Shown in pieces: positions 16,090 to 23,337 of a stretch of DNA of 52,013 nt. The notes under the pieces were generated by a model that had not been told where the DNA came from, ran no database searches, and saw only the letters and a program-made list of their open reading frames with translations. The position numbers were made by a program, and so were the translations under genes. Positions within the stretch are counted from its first letter, which is position 1. Every line of letters begins with the position of its first letter. The stretch comes from DASYYE01 sp035946955 (GTDB lineage: Bacteria; Actinomycetota; Actinomycetes; Streptosporangiales; Streptosporangiaceae): assembly GCA_035946955.1 (NCBI GenBank), contig DASYYE010000151.1, positions 1-52,013 of the forward strand, given 5' to 3'.

Positions 16090-17265
16090 ATGACTGCTAA
16101 TGTTGATTCTCTGCCATCGTTGCCGTTCCCGCGCCCCGCCCCGCTGGAACCACCGGCAGAGTTGGCCTGGCTACGCGCCGAGGCGCCAGTCTCGCGGGTT
16201 CGCTCGATCACCGGTGAGCCGGCCTGGCTGGTAACCCGCTACGAGGATGCCCGCCAGGTGATGAGTGACCGGCGCTTCGGGCTAGCCCTGCCTGGTGCTC
16301 CTGGGGGCGTGAACGACTCGCTGTTCCAGGACCCGCCCGGGCACACCCGCCTGCGCCGGCTGGTCACCGCGGCGTTCACGCCCCGCCGGGTGACCGATCT
16401 TCGCTCTCGGACCACGGAAATCGCGAACACACTCGTGGCCAGCATGGCGGCTGGCGAGCGCTCGGTCGACCTGCTGGAGGCATTCGCGTTCCCGCTGCCG
16501 ATTACCGTGATCAGCGAGTTGCTCGGAATTCCAGAGGCCGAACGTGAGAGCTTCCAGGCGTGGTCGAACGCTTTGGTACTGGGCGCATCCCAAGGCGCGT
16601 CCGCCGATCCCGGCACGGGATGGCAGAACTTGGCTCAGCAGGTCAGTGGCTTGATCGCCAGCAAGCGCCAGCAGCCGGGTGACGATCTGCTCTCCGCGCT
16701 CATCGCCGTGCCCGATACTGACGGCCAGCTGAGCGAGGCGGAGCTGGTAATGATGGCCATCACCCTGGTCATGGCTGGCTATGCCACCACCGCCGTGGCT
16801 ACCGGGCTGGGCACCATCCTCCTCACTAGCCACGACGAGTTCGCCCGCCTCGCGGCCGAGCCCGCGCTGATACCCACCGCAGTGGACGAAGTGTTCCGCT
16901 TCCAAGGCGCGAGCATGGACCTCGCCAGGGTGGCTCTTGAAGATCTTGAGCTGGCCGGTGTGCAGATCCGAGCCGGAGACAACGTCGTGGTATCGATCAC
17001 CTCCGCCAACCGAGACGAGCGCCGCTTCGCCAGCCCGGACCGCTTTGACATCACCCGAGCCGACAACCCGCATCTGACCTTCGGTCACGGCATCCACCAC
17101 TGCCTTGGCGCTGCCCTCGCTCGAATGGAACTCCAGGTTGTCTTTACCATCCTGGCTACTCAGCTCCCCGAGCTGCGCCTGGCTATCCAGACCGACGAGC
17201 TCGAGTGGCAGCGGTCCGAGTTCTTCGGCGACGAATGGCCAAAAACCGTACCGGTGTCCTGGTAG
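16090..17265 (+). CDS. Cytochrome P450
   Basis: A soluble P450 of 391 residues. The heme loop is FGHGIHHCLG at 331-340 with Cys338. The K-helix block is VDEVFRFQG (ExxR as EVFR), and WLVTRYEDARQVMSD is near the N-terminus. The I-helix reads AGYATTA, with Ala where the acid usually stands, as in two other P450s of the locus. The nearest strong purine run before the ATG (AGGGGAG) is rather far, about 12 bases. It is followed after 82 bases by a short Trp-rich reading frame and then the E1 genes. The function within the pathway is not readable; the substrate is likely the terpenoid or its acyl group. Confidence 0.94.
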   Translation: MTANVDSLPSLPFPRPAPLEPPAELAWLRAEAPVSRVRSITGEPAWLVTRYEDARQVMSDRRFGLALPGAPGGVNDSLFQDPPGHTRLRRLVTAAFTPRRVTDLRSRTTEIANTLVASMAAGERSVDLLEAFAFPLPITVISELLGIPEAERESFQAWSNALVLGASQGASADPGTGWQNLAQQVSGLIASKRQQPGDDLLSALIAVPDTDGQLSEAELVMMAITLVMAGYATTAVATGLGTILLTSHDEFARLAAEPALIPTAVDEVFRFQGASMDLARVALEDLELAGVQIRAGDNVVVSITSANRDERRFASPDRFDITRADNPHLTFGHGIHHCLGAALARMELQVVFTILATQLPELRLAIQTDELEWQRSEFFGDEWPKTVPVSW

Positions 17266-17347
17266 CCGATCCCAGTTCGGGTGGCGGTGCCTGTGGCATG
17301 ACGGCACGCCATCGGTATCCCGAGGGAATATGGAGAAGGGTGTGGCC

Positions 17348-17413
17348 ATGGATTTGCTTTCCGAAGTTGTTGGTCGGTTCGGATGGCGTCACTGGCGAAC
17401 TTGCGACTGGTGA
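17348..17413 (+). CDS. 21-residue Trp-rich leader or small peptide
   Basis: An ATG at 17348, preceded by GGAGAAGGG at ideal spacing, opens a 21-codon frame ending in WRHWRTCDW, with stop TGA three bases before the E1 alpha ATG. E1 alpha itself has no clear ribosome site, so the small frame may serve to load ribosomes (translational coupling). The C-terminal Trp/His/Cys content is also reminiscent of small precursor peptides, and a P450 gene precedes it. No homologue is known to me; translation is inferred from the strong ribosome site alone. Confidence 0.45.
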   Translation: MDLLSEVVGRFGWRHWRTCDW

Positions 17414-17416
17414 TTA

Positions 17417-18328
17417 ATGGTGTTGAAGTCAGGACCCGAGTACGAAAGAGACCCAGGCGACGACGTACGGCGGTCGATGTTGCGCCACATGCTGGTGGCG
17501 AGGGGAGTGGACGAGGCAGCCTGCCGGCTCCAGAAGCAGGGCGCGCTCGACCTCTGGCCCTCTTGCCAGGGGCAGGAGGCCGCGCAGGTGAGCTCCGCGC
17601 TCGCCGTAGGCCCGGCTCCGGCCGTATTTCCCAGTTACCGGGAGCACGCGGTCGCCCTGCAGCGTGGCGTGGCACCGGACGAGCTGTTCGCGCAGTGGGC
17701 CGGCCGCACGTTCTGCGGATGGGACCCGCGCCGACTGCGGTTCTTCCCCTACACGCTGGTCCTGGCCGCTCAGACGCTGCACGGCGTCGGCTACTCGATC
17801 GGGCAGCGGTTGCAGGGGCGGGAAGACTTCGTCGTCGTGTACGTAGGCGACGGTGCCACCAGCGAGGGCGACATGTCGGAGGCGATGAACCTCGCCGCCG
17901 TTGAGTCGGCGTCCGTGCTGTTCGTCTGCCAGAACAACGGCTGGGCCATCTCGAAACCGGCCGGGGAGCAGATGCGCACCTCGGTGGCTGACCGCGCCCG
18001 GGGGTTCGGGATCGATTCTGTCCGGATCCCGGGTCAGGATCCGGAAATCGTCTTCGCGGCCTGTTCCCGGGCCGCCGCGCATGTCTGCGGGGAGCGAGCG
18101 CCCTACCTCGTCGAGATCCAGGTGGGGCGCATCCACGGTCACACGAATTCCGACGCCCAGGAGGTGTACCGGACGCGCGACGACATCGCGCGGGTCAAGG
18201 CCGCGGACCCGGTGACCGCCTACGCGGCGCGGCTGAGCGACCTAGGGCTGGTGGACACCGCGTGGTTCGACGCCATCGACGCGGAAGTGCGGGAGCTGCG
18301 CGAGCGCTTGACGAAGGAGTACGCGTAA
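17417..18328 (+). CDS. Thiamine-dependent 2-oxoacid dehydrogenase E1 component, alpha subunit
   Basis: A 303-residue E1 alpha, somewhat short for the family (320-400). The thiamine diphosphate motif is GDGATSEGDMSEAMNLA (GDG at 144-146), closing with CQNNGWAISKP. The loop around RIHGHTNSDAQEVYRT corresponds to the regulatory loop region. It would decarboxylate a 2-oxo acid and pass the acyl group to a lipoyl domain. The substrate could be pyruvate, a branched-chain oxo acid or a ketose phosphate; residues alone do not tell. The stop overlaps the E1 beta start (TAATG). Being embedded with lipoyl, ACP and KASIII genes, it is probably dedicated to making an acyl-ACP, not to central metabolism. 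Confidence 0.9.
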   Translation: MVLKSGPEYERDPGDDVRRSMLRHMLVARGVDEAACRLQKQGALDLWPSCQGQEAAQVSSALAVGPAPAVFPSYREHAVALQRGVAPDELFAQWAGRTFCGWDPRRLRFFPYTLVLAAQTLHGVGYSIGQRLQGREDFVVVYVGDGATSEGDMSEAMNLAAVESASVLFVCQNNGWAISKPAGEQMRTSVADRARGFGIDSVRIPGQDPEIVFAACSRAAAHVCGERAPYLVEIQVGRIHGHTNSDAQEVYRTRDDIARVKAADPVTAYAARLSDLGLVDTAWFDAIDAEVRELRERLTKEYA

Positions 18329-19308
18329 TGAGCACCGTCCGGTCCGCCAGCTTGGCGGAGTCGATCAACGCGACCCTTGCCGACCTGCTCGAGCGGGATC
18401 CAAGACTCCTGCTCCTCGGCGAGGACATCGGCCGTTTGGGGGGCGTGTTCCGGGTGACCCGGGGCCTGCGGAAACGCTTCGGCGAGGACCGGGTGCGCGA
18501 CTCACTGCTGGCCGAGTCAGCTATCGTCGGCCAGGCCGTCGGCATGGCGCTGAGCGGGCTGATACCAGTCTGCGAGATCCAGTTTGACGGTTTCACCTAC
18601 CCTGCGGTGAACCAGCTGGTGACCCAGGCGGCCCGGATCAGCGGCCGGTGGAACGGACAGGTCAGCCCGAGCCTGGTGGTGCGGATTCCAACCGGCGGCG
18701 GGTTCCGGGGCGTCGAGCACCACAGCGAATCCAACGAGGCGCTCTTCGCCCGTGTCCCGGGAATCTCGGTGGCGTGCCCCTCCACGGGCGAGGACGCCGA
18801 CCAGATCCTGCGCTACGCGGTGACACTCGGCTCCCCAGTGATTATGTATGAGCCAATCCGCCTGTACTGGCGGCGGGACACGCCCGCCAGGGACCCCGAG
18901 CCGGCCAGGTCACCGACTGCGGCCCGGATCGTGCGGCGTGGCACGGACCTGACGATCGCTACGTATGGGGCGATCACCCACGAGGTGCTGGAAGCGGCGC
19001 ACGCGCTCAGCCCGGATGTCGGCGCTGAGGTGGTGGACCTGCGCTGGGTAGCCCCGCTCGATCTGGGCACGGTCCTGGAGTCCGTCGCCCGCACCGGGCG
19101 GCTGCTGATCGTCCACGAAGGGTCGAAGGACGTCGGCATCGGTGCCGAGGTCGCCGCGTCAGTAGCCGAGCACGGCTTTGACGCGCTCCGGGGCCCTGTT
19201 CGCCGGCTGGCGCCCGACCGTCGTGCCTATCCCCCAGGGGACTTCGAAAAGGACTACCTGATCGGTGTCCAGGAGATCAAGAACGAAGTGCTGGTGATGA
19301 CGAAATGA
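18328..19308 (+). CDS. Thiamine-dependent 2-oxoacid dehydrogenase E1 component, beta subunit
   Basis: A 326-residue partner of the preceding alpha subunit. Typical blocks are visible: LLGEDIGRLGGVFRVTRGL, RVRDSLLAESAIVGQAVGMA (the family's Glu-containing segment), PVCEIQFDGFTYPAVNQLV, RIPTGGGFRGVEHHSES and a C-terminal transketolase-like part with VVDLRWVAPLDLGTV. The E1 heterotetramer needs both genes, which overlap by one base. The lipoyl gene follows after 10 bases. No E2 catalytic domain or E3 gene is present in the window, so lipoamide reoxidation must rely on a housekeeping E3, or be unneeded if the acyl unit arrives already at the acid oxidation level. Confidence 0.92.
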   Translation: MSTVRSASLAESINATLADLLERDPRLLLLGEDIGRLGGVFRVTRGLRKRFGEDRVRDSLLAESAIVGQAVGMALSGLIPVCEIQFDGFTYPAVNQLVTQAARISGRWNGQVSPSLVVRIPTGGGFRGVEHHSESNEALFARVPGISVACPSTGEDADQILRYAVTLGSPVIMYEPIRLYWRRDTPARDPEPARSPTAARIVRRGTDLTIATYGAITHEVLEAAHALSPDVGAEVVDLRWVAPLDLGTVLESVARTGRLLIVHEGSKDVGIGAEVAASVAEHGFDALRGPVRRLAPDRRAYPPGDFEKDYLIGVQEIKNEVLVMTK

Positions 19309-19318
19309 GGGACTCCTC

Positions 19319-19552
19319 GTGGACATACATGTTCCCGGCTTCGGGCACGGCCTTGACGAGGCCCTGCTGGTCGAGTGGGTCGCCGGTGTCGGCGACCGGG
19401 TCGAGCAGGGGGATGTCATCGCGGTCGTCGAGACCGATAAGGCCAGTACGGAGATCGTGGCGGAGCGCGGCGGACGGGTCACGGCCCACTCTGCGGCGGC
19501 CGGCACGATCCTCAGGTCCGGTGAGGTGCTGTACCAGTTGGCGGCCGACTAG
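19319..19552 (+). CDS. Free-standing lipoyl domain protein
   Basis: A 77-residue protein that is a lipoyl domain and nothing else: DIHVPGFGHGLDEALLVEW opens the fold and the lipoylated lysine sits in VETDKAST. The E2 peripheral-binding and acyltransferase domains are missing. The GTG at 19319 follows GAGGGAC. It would accept the acyl group from E1 as a thioester and hand it on. In the absence of an E2 catalytic domain, the nearby KASIII-like enzyme is the obvious candidate for the transfer to the carrier protein. Confidence 0.88.
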   Translation: MDIHVPGFGHGLDEALLVEWVAGVGDRVEQGDVIAVVETDKASTEIVAERGGRVTAHSAAAGTILRSGEVLYQLAAD

Positions 19553-19604
19553 CATCCCTGCGCCCTGAGATCCAAAGGTCCAGTCACTTGAACGGCGAAG
19601 GAAC

Positions 19605-19853
19605 ATGAGCGACATCGAAAAGCGTATCTCGGACACCATCCTGGCCAAGCTGCGCGAGCGCGACCTGTCGGCCGGCCCCGACGACCTCACCCGGCCGGTC
19701 GCCGAGTTCGACCTCGACTCGCTCGACTTGGTCGAGCTGCACCAGCAGCTGGAGAGGGTTCTCCAGGTCGAAGGCGACCTGGAGAAAACCGCGGGCTTTG
19801 CCTTCCTCGACGACTTCAGCACCTATTTCATGAAGCTGGCGAGCCGGGGATGA
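19605..19853 (+). CDS. Acyl carrier protein
   Basis: An 82-residue discrete carrier protein; the phosphopantetheine Ser lies in EFDLDSLDLVELHQQLE, a good match to the DSL motif at the start of helix 2. The ribosome site GGCGAAGGAAC precedes the ATG. Its stop overlaps the KASIII start (ATGA), so the two are made together. It most likely carries the acyl unit delivered through E1 and the lipoyl protein. Confidence 0.9.
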   Translation: MSDIEKRISDTILAKLRERDLSAGPDDLTRPVAEFDLDSLDLVELHQQLERVLQVEGDLEKTAGFAFLDDFSTYFMKLASRG

Positions 19854-20788
19854 GCGCGGGCATCGTCGATATCGCCACCGCGAAGCCGGGCCGGACGATC
19901 GGCAATGACCACTTCGCGCCGATGGGTCTCACCGACGAGTGGATCCGGCGCCGTAGCGGCATCGCGGCCCGCCCCTGGCTGCCAGACGAGACCCCGCTGG
20001 CGGAGGTGGCGGCGGAGGCCTGCGCGCCGATCGTGACCACGATAGCGGCCCCCTCCTCGATTGACGCCCTGGTTGTCGTCAGCACCTCGGTCCGGCAGCG
20101 CCTCCCGGGGATCGCGCAGAAGGTGGCACAACTCGCCGGGCTGAGGCACTCGGTGCTGGCCATGGACATGAACGCCGCCTGCTGCGGTTTCGTCTATGGG
20201 CTGGTCGCCGGGCTCTCGCTGTGTGACGCCGGACAGGCGCGGTCGGTCCTGGTGTGCTCGGTGGAGGCCATGTCCCGGCTGGTGGACCGCGCGGACCGGC
20301 AGACGGCATGCCTCTTCGCCGATGGCTCCGCGGCCGTCCTGCTGGAGGACCGCGCGGAGTTCGCGGGCTTCCGCCATCTCGCTGGCTGCGACGGCTCCCA
20401 GGAGGCGCTCGTGCGGGAGATGGACGCGGGGGGCATCCATCTCGACGGGACGCAGGTGTATGACCGCGCCGTGCGCCGGATGTCGGAGTCGGCTCAGTAT
20501 CTCTTCGACCACGGCCCCGCGCCGACTGTCCTGGTCGGCCACCAGGCGAACGGCCGCATCCTGGAGCAGGTCCGCGCTTTCACCGCCCATCTCGGCGTGC
20601 CCTTCGTGAACCGGGTCGAGAACACCGGGAATACCGCGTCAGCCTCGATCCCGCTGGCGTTCGCCGAGGAGCTGAACGTCGGCTCCCTTCCCGCCGCGGG
20701 ACGGCTCGGGGCCGTGGCCTACGGCGCCGGTGAGGCGTGGGGCGGTGTCTCGGTGGACTACCGAGTGCCGACCGTCACGGCCCCCTGA
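19850..20788 (+). CDS. KASIII-like 3-oxoacyl-ACP synthase or acyltransferase
   Basis: A 312-residue FabH-fold enzyme with a complete Cys-His-Asn triad: NAACCGFVYG (Cys111), VGHQANGRIL and VENTGNTASASIPLAF. It could condense the lipoyl/ACP-borne acyl unit with malonyl or another carrier-bound unit, or simply transfer the acyl group from lipoyl to ACP, as other KASIII-like enzymes do in tetronate-type pathways. Overlap with the ACP gene (ATGA) argues for direct partnership. It differs clearly in sequence from the second KASIII at 30199. Confidence 0.9.
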   Translation: MSAGIVDIATAKPGRTIGNDHFAPMGLTDEWIRRRSGIAARPWLPDETPLAEVAAEACAPIVTTIAAPSSIDALVVVSTSVRQRLPGIAQKVAQLAGLRHSVLAMDMNAACCGFVYGLVAGLSLCDAGQARSVLVCSVEAMSRLVDRADRQTACLFADGSAAVLLEDRAEFAGFRHLAGCDGSQEALVREMDAGGIHLDGTQVYDRAVRRMSESAQYLFDHGPAPTVLVGHQANGRILEQVRAFTAHLGVPFVNRVENTGNTASASIPLAFAEELNVGSLPAAGRLGAVAYGAGEAWGGVSVDYRVPTVTAP

Positions 20789-22004
20789 CCACGCTGGGAG
20801 CCCGGGATGTACCCGATCGCTGGAGGTTGTCATCTACTCACCAGAAGCCTGGGTCCTGCGCTCCGGTGTGGTGGCCGGCCCGCGCGACGGCGGACCCGGC
20901 GGCGCGCTCCGGCGCGATCGGTTCACCTTCGGCCCGCTGGCTGAGGGTGAGGCGCTGGTGGAGCCGATCCTCGGCTCCTGGGAGGCCAACATCGACCACG
21001 CGCTGGCACGTTCACCGATCGACGTATGCAGCAGCCGCCGTGAGGACGCCGTGGTCCTCGGCAACCTGGGCGTGGTGCGCGTGCTCACGGTGAACGCGGG
21101 GAGCCGGGACGTCCGGGTCCGGGAAGGGGACCTGTGCCTGCTCCTGCCGTTCGGCAAGCTCGACCGCTTCGGCTACGCCGAACTTGCCTACGCCTACGAC
21201 GCCCCCGGGACCATCGGCCTGCTGGCCAAGCGATCGAAGATGGACGCACGGCTGCTACTGCCGGTCCCGGACGGCACGGCGTACTCGCTGCCCCAGTGGG
21301 CCACGTACGGGCGGTACTTCACCGCCTGGGACAACTGGCGCAAGGGGTACTCGTGCTGGCGGACGCAGGTGGCCGACGACAATCCAGCGAACCACCTGGT
21401 GTTCGGGTGGGGCGGCGGCGTGGCCTTCGCCGAACTGATGCTGGCCAAGCGGGCCGGGTTCCGGGTGGCGATGACAGCAGGCTCGGACGAGCGTGTCGCA
21501 TTCCTGCGGGACAATGGCATCATTCCGGTGGATCGCCGCCGGTTCCCTGACCTCTCGCTGACCACCCGGCGGGAACGGACGGACCGGGACTGGCACCAGC
21601 GGCGCCGGACGTCGGTCGAGGACTTCCTGGATGTCGTCAAGAGCCTCAGCGACGGCTACGGGGTTGCCATCTTCGTGGACAACATAGGCGAGCCCCTCTA
21701 CGACGTCACCCTGAGTGCCGTGGCCCGCGAGGGGATCGTCACCACGTGCGGCTGGAAGGCGGGGATGCGCCTGTCGCACCTGCGCGGAGCCGAGTGCATC
21801 AGCCGGCACATCCACGTGAACACCCACATCTGGCGACTACCGGACTCGCCGGGCATCCGGGACTTCCAGGAGGCCGAGGGGTGGGTGGCGCCGAGGGGGT
21901 CAGACGTTACCTACGACTTCGACCGGGTGCCCGAACTAGCCGATGACTACGCCAGCGGCAGGATCGGGTCGTACTTCCCCATGTACCGCGTAAACCCGCT
22001 TTGA
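20730..22004 (+). CDS. MDR-superfamily reductase related to crotonyl-CoA reductase
   Basis: A medium-chain dehydrogenase/reductase. Similarity starts around VIYSPEAWVLRSG (about 20829), then an alcohol-dehydrogenase-like N-domain, the dinucleotide loop VFGWGGGVAFAELMLAKRAG, and a C-terminal stretch (GIVTTCGWKAGMRLSHLRGA) recalling crotonyl-CoA carboxylase/reductases. No good start with a ribosome site precedes the recognisable fold: GTG 20730 and GTG 20745 lie inside the KASIII gene, and GTG 20868 would remove the first strand. The true start is unresolved. It may reduce an enoyl thioester of the acyl chain built by the neighbouring KASIII; specificity is unknown. Confidence 0.75.
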   Translation: MRRGAVSRWTTECRPSRPPDHAGSPGCTRSLEVVIYSPEAWVLRSGVVAGPRDGGPGGALRRDRFTFGPLAEGEALVEPILGSWEANIDHALARSPIDVCSSRREDAVVLGNLGVVRVLTVNAGSRDVRVREGDLCLLLPFGKLDRFGYAELAYAYDAPGTIGLLAKRSKMDARLLLPVPDGTAYSLPQWATYGRYFTAWDNWRKGYSCWRTQVADDNPANHLVFGWGGGVAFAELMLAKRAGFRVAMTAGSDERVAFLRDNGIIPVDRRRFPDLSLTTRRERTDRDWHQRRRTSVEDFLDVVKSLSDGYGVAIFVDNIGEPLYDVTLSAVAREGIVTTCGWKAGMRLSHLRGAECISRHIHVNTHIWRLPDSPGIRDFQEAEGWVAPRGSDVTYDFDRVPELADDYASGRIGSYFPMYRVNPL

Positions 22005-22029
22005 CCAGCCCGAACGAGTACTGCGAAGG

Positions 22030-22116
22030 GAGTCCGAGTGATGTCACAAGCCGGCAAGTTTCAATGTGGGCGATTAGCCGCCGGCTGAATTGGAAGTCCC
22101 TTCCCGGCCTCTTCAT
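22030..22116 (-). pseudogene. Relic of a second ubiA gene: first codons only
   Basis: Reading leftward from an ATG at 22116, preceded by GGAGCGTTA, the frame begins MKRPGRDF and contains SRRLIAHIETCRL, matching RRRLIAHMETCRL at the start of the intact UbiA at 15643. Similarity ends after about 28 codons, just before the reductase stop. The promoter-proximal part of a duplicated ubiA has survived while the rest was lost. Confidence 0.7.
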
Positions 22117-22340
22117 TAACGCTCCAATGTGCGGTCCGGCCCGACCGATGCTGGCGGCCTGCCGGTATCCAGTCAACTGGTGATCTGACGCCATAGCGTT
22201 ATCCAGTGCGCGGCGGTAGCCTTCGGTGATATCTACTCGGTCCAGTGGAATTCAGTCCAGGCAGGAAGGCGGGCGCTCGCAGTGGCGGTCGAATCGGCTC
22301 ACGTATCAAGGTTCACGCGGCCATATGACGCACCGGCAAT
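22043..22340. repeat. Duplicated divergent promoter region, copy B
   Basis: The counterpart of copy A at 15574-16005. It holds the ubiA relic facing left and the intact phyH start facing right, and explains the 277-base gap between the reductase and PhyH. The downstream part of copy A resumes its match after the phyH gene, at about 23190-23295. Coordinates were estimated by eye. Confidence 0.7.
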
Positions 22341-23136
22341 TGACCGAACTGTGCGGATGCAGGGAGCTGCCATCCTGAGCCAGGCTTTCCTGCCGACGCT
22401 TTGCGATCGATTCGTCGCGGAAATCGAAGCCTATTTCGCCGATAATCCGGAGAGCCGGGAGAAGGCGGCGCAGTCCATCTTGGGTGGTTTCCAGGGCCCG
22501 CACAGCGTGACCCTGCACGGGCTGGTGGGCCGCATCCCGTCCGCCACCGAAATGGTGGTCCAGCCGGACATCCTCGGCTGCGCGCGCCGCCTGCTGGAGC
22601 CGATGACAGACAACGTGCTGCTGACTATCGCGGAGTACATGGAGCGGAGGCCAGGCCAGCCGTGCCAGGGGCTGCACAGGGACACCGCCGCCTGGCCGCA
22701 CGTGCCGGTCCGCGAGGATCCGGTTGCGGTGACCGTCATGGGCGCAATGAGCGACTTCACCGCCGCCAACGGCGCCACCTGGATCGTCCCCGGCAGCCAC
22801 CAGCGGGCCGACAATGACGGCCCGACGTGGGACGAAGCCATCCAGGCCGAGCTGAAGAAGGGCGACGCCCTGCTGTTCCGGTCAGACCTGTTCCACGCCG
22901 GCGGGGCGAACGCGACCGAGAACGATACCCGGCGGATGCTGTCACTGGGCTATCAGGTGGGATGGCTGCGGCAGGTGGAGAACACCACGCTCAGCGTGCC
23001 GCCCGCGGTCGCCAGCGGACTGCCGGAAGATGTTCAGGACCTGCTCGGCTACTCCGTCGAGATGGTGCTCGGGCTGTATGAGGGCGGGCATCCCCGCAAT
23101 GCCCTCCACGAGCACCTGCCCCAAGCCGTCGGCTGA
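22282..23136 (+). CDS. Phytanoyl-CoA-dioxygenase-family Fe(II)/2-oxoglutarate oxygenase
   Basis: A 284-residue PhyH-fold non-heme iron oxygenase. The facial triad is visible as HxD in QGLHRDTAAW and the distal His in LFHAGGANATENDTRR, where a following Arg would hold 2-oxoglutarate. PGSHQRADNDGPTWDE is a typical substrate-lid segment. The GTG start is part of the duplicated promoter region. It probably hydroxylates, desaturates or rearranges the terpenoid or acyl part; the substrate cannot be read from sequence. Confidence 0.9.
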   Translation: MAVESAHVSRFTRPYDAPAIDRTVRMQGAAILSQAFLPTLCDRFVAEIEAYFADNPESREKAAQSILGGFQGPHSVTLHGLVGRIPSATEMVVQPDILGCARRLLEPMTDNVLLTIAEYMERRPGQPCQGLHRDTAAWPHVPVREDPVAVTVMGAMSDFTAANGATWIVPGSHQRADNDGPTWDEAIQAELKKGDALLFRSDLFHAGGANATENDTRRMLSLGYQVGWLRQVENTTLSVPPAVASGLPEDVQDLLGYSVEMVLGLYEGGHPRNALHEHLPQAVG

Positions 23137-23208
23137 CAGGTCCCGCCACCGTCACGAAGGCTGGGATGGCGGCCCGCGCGATCCCGGCCTGCATGTCCCG
23201 CCCGGGCG

Positions 23209-23235
23209 TTCGACGGCGCGTATTCGACGGTCGAA
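23209..23235. promoter_or_regulatory. 27-bp inverted repeat TTCGA-N17-TCGAA upstream of the acyltransferase
   Basis: TTCGACGG occurs twice 14 bases apart, and the right half TTCGACGGTCGAA is itself a palindrome. The element matches the one at 15924-15950 closely and shares end spacing with 4568-4594. It lies in the 201-base gap between phyH and the acyltransferase gene. Confidence 0.55.
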
Positions 23236-23337
23236 CGAGCCACGCCGCCGCGGCCGCCCGGCCTGCACCCGGAAGGGGCATTACCGATCGACCACGACAG
23301 GACCGGACGCGGTCTGAGCTGACGAAGGGCGCAGCAG

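Noticed and set aside
15819..16211. Minus-strand frame of 130 codons in the gap before the P450 at 16090
   Set aside because: The region is better explained as the phyH relic and duplicated promoter; the frame has no motif.
17383..17904. Plus-strand frame of 173 codons overlapping E1 alpha
   Set aside because: Different frame from the clear thiamine-binding motif; Arg-rich shadow.
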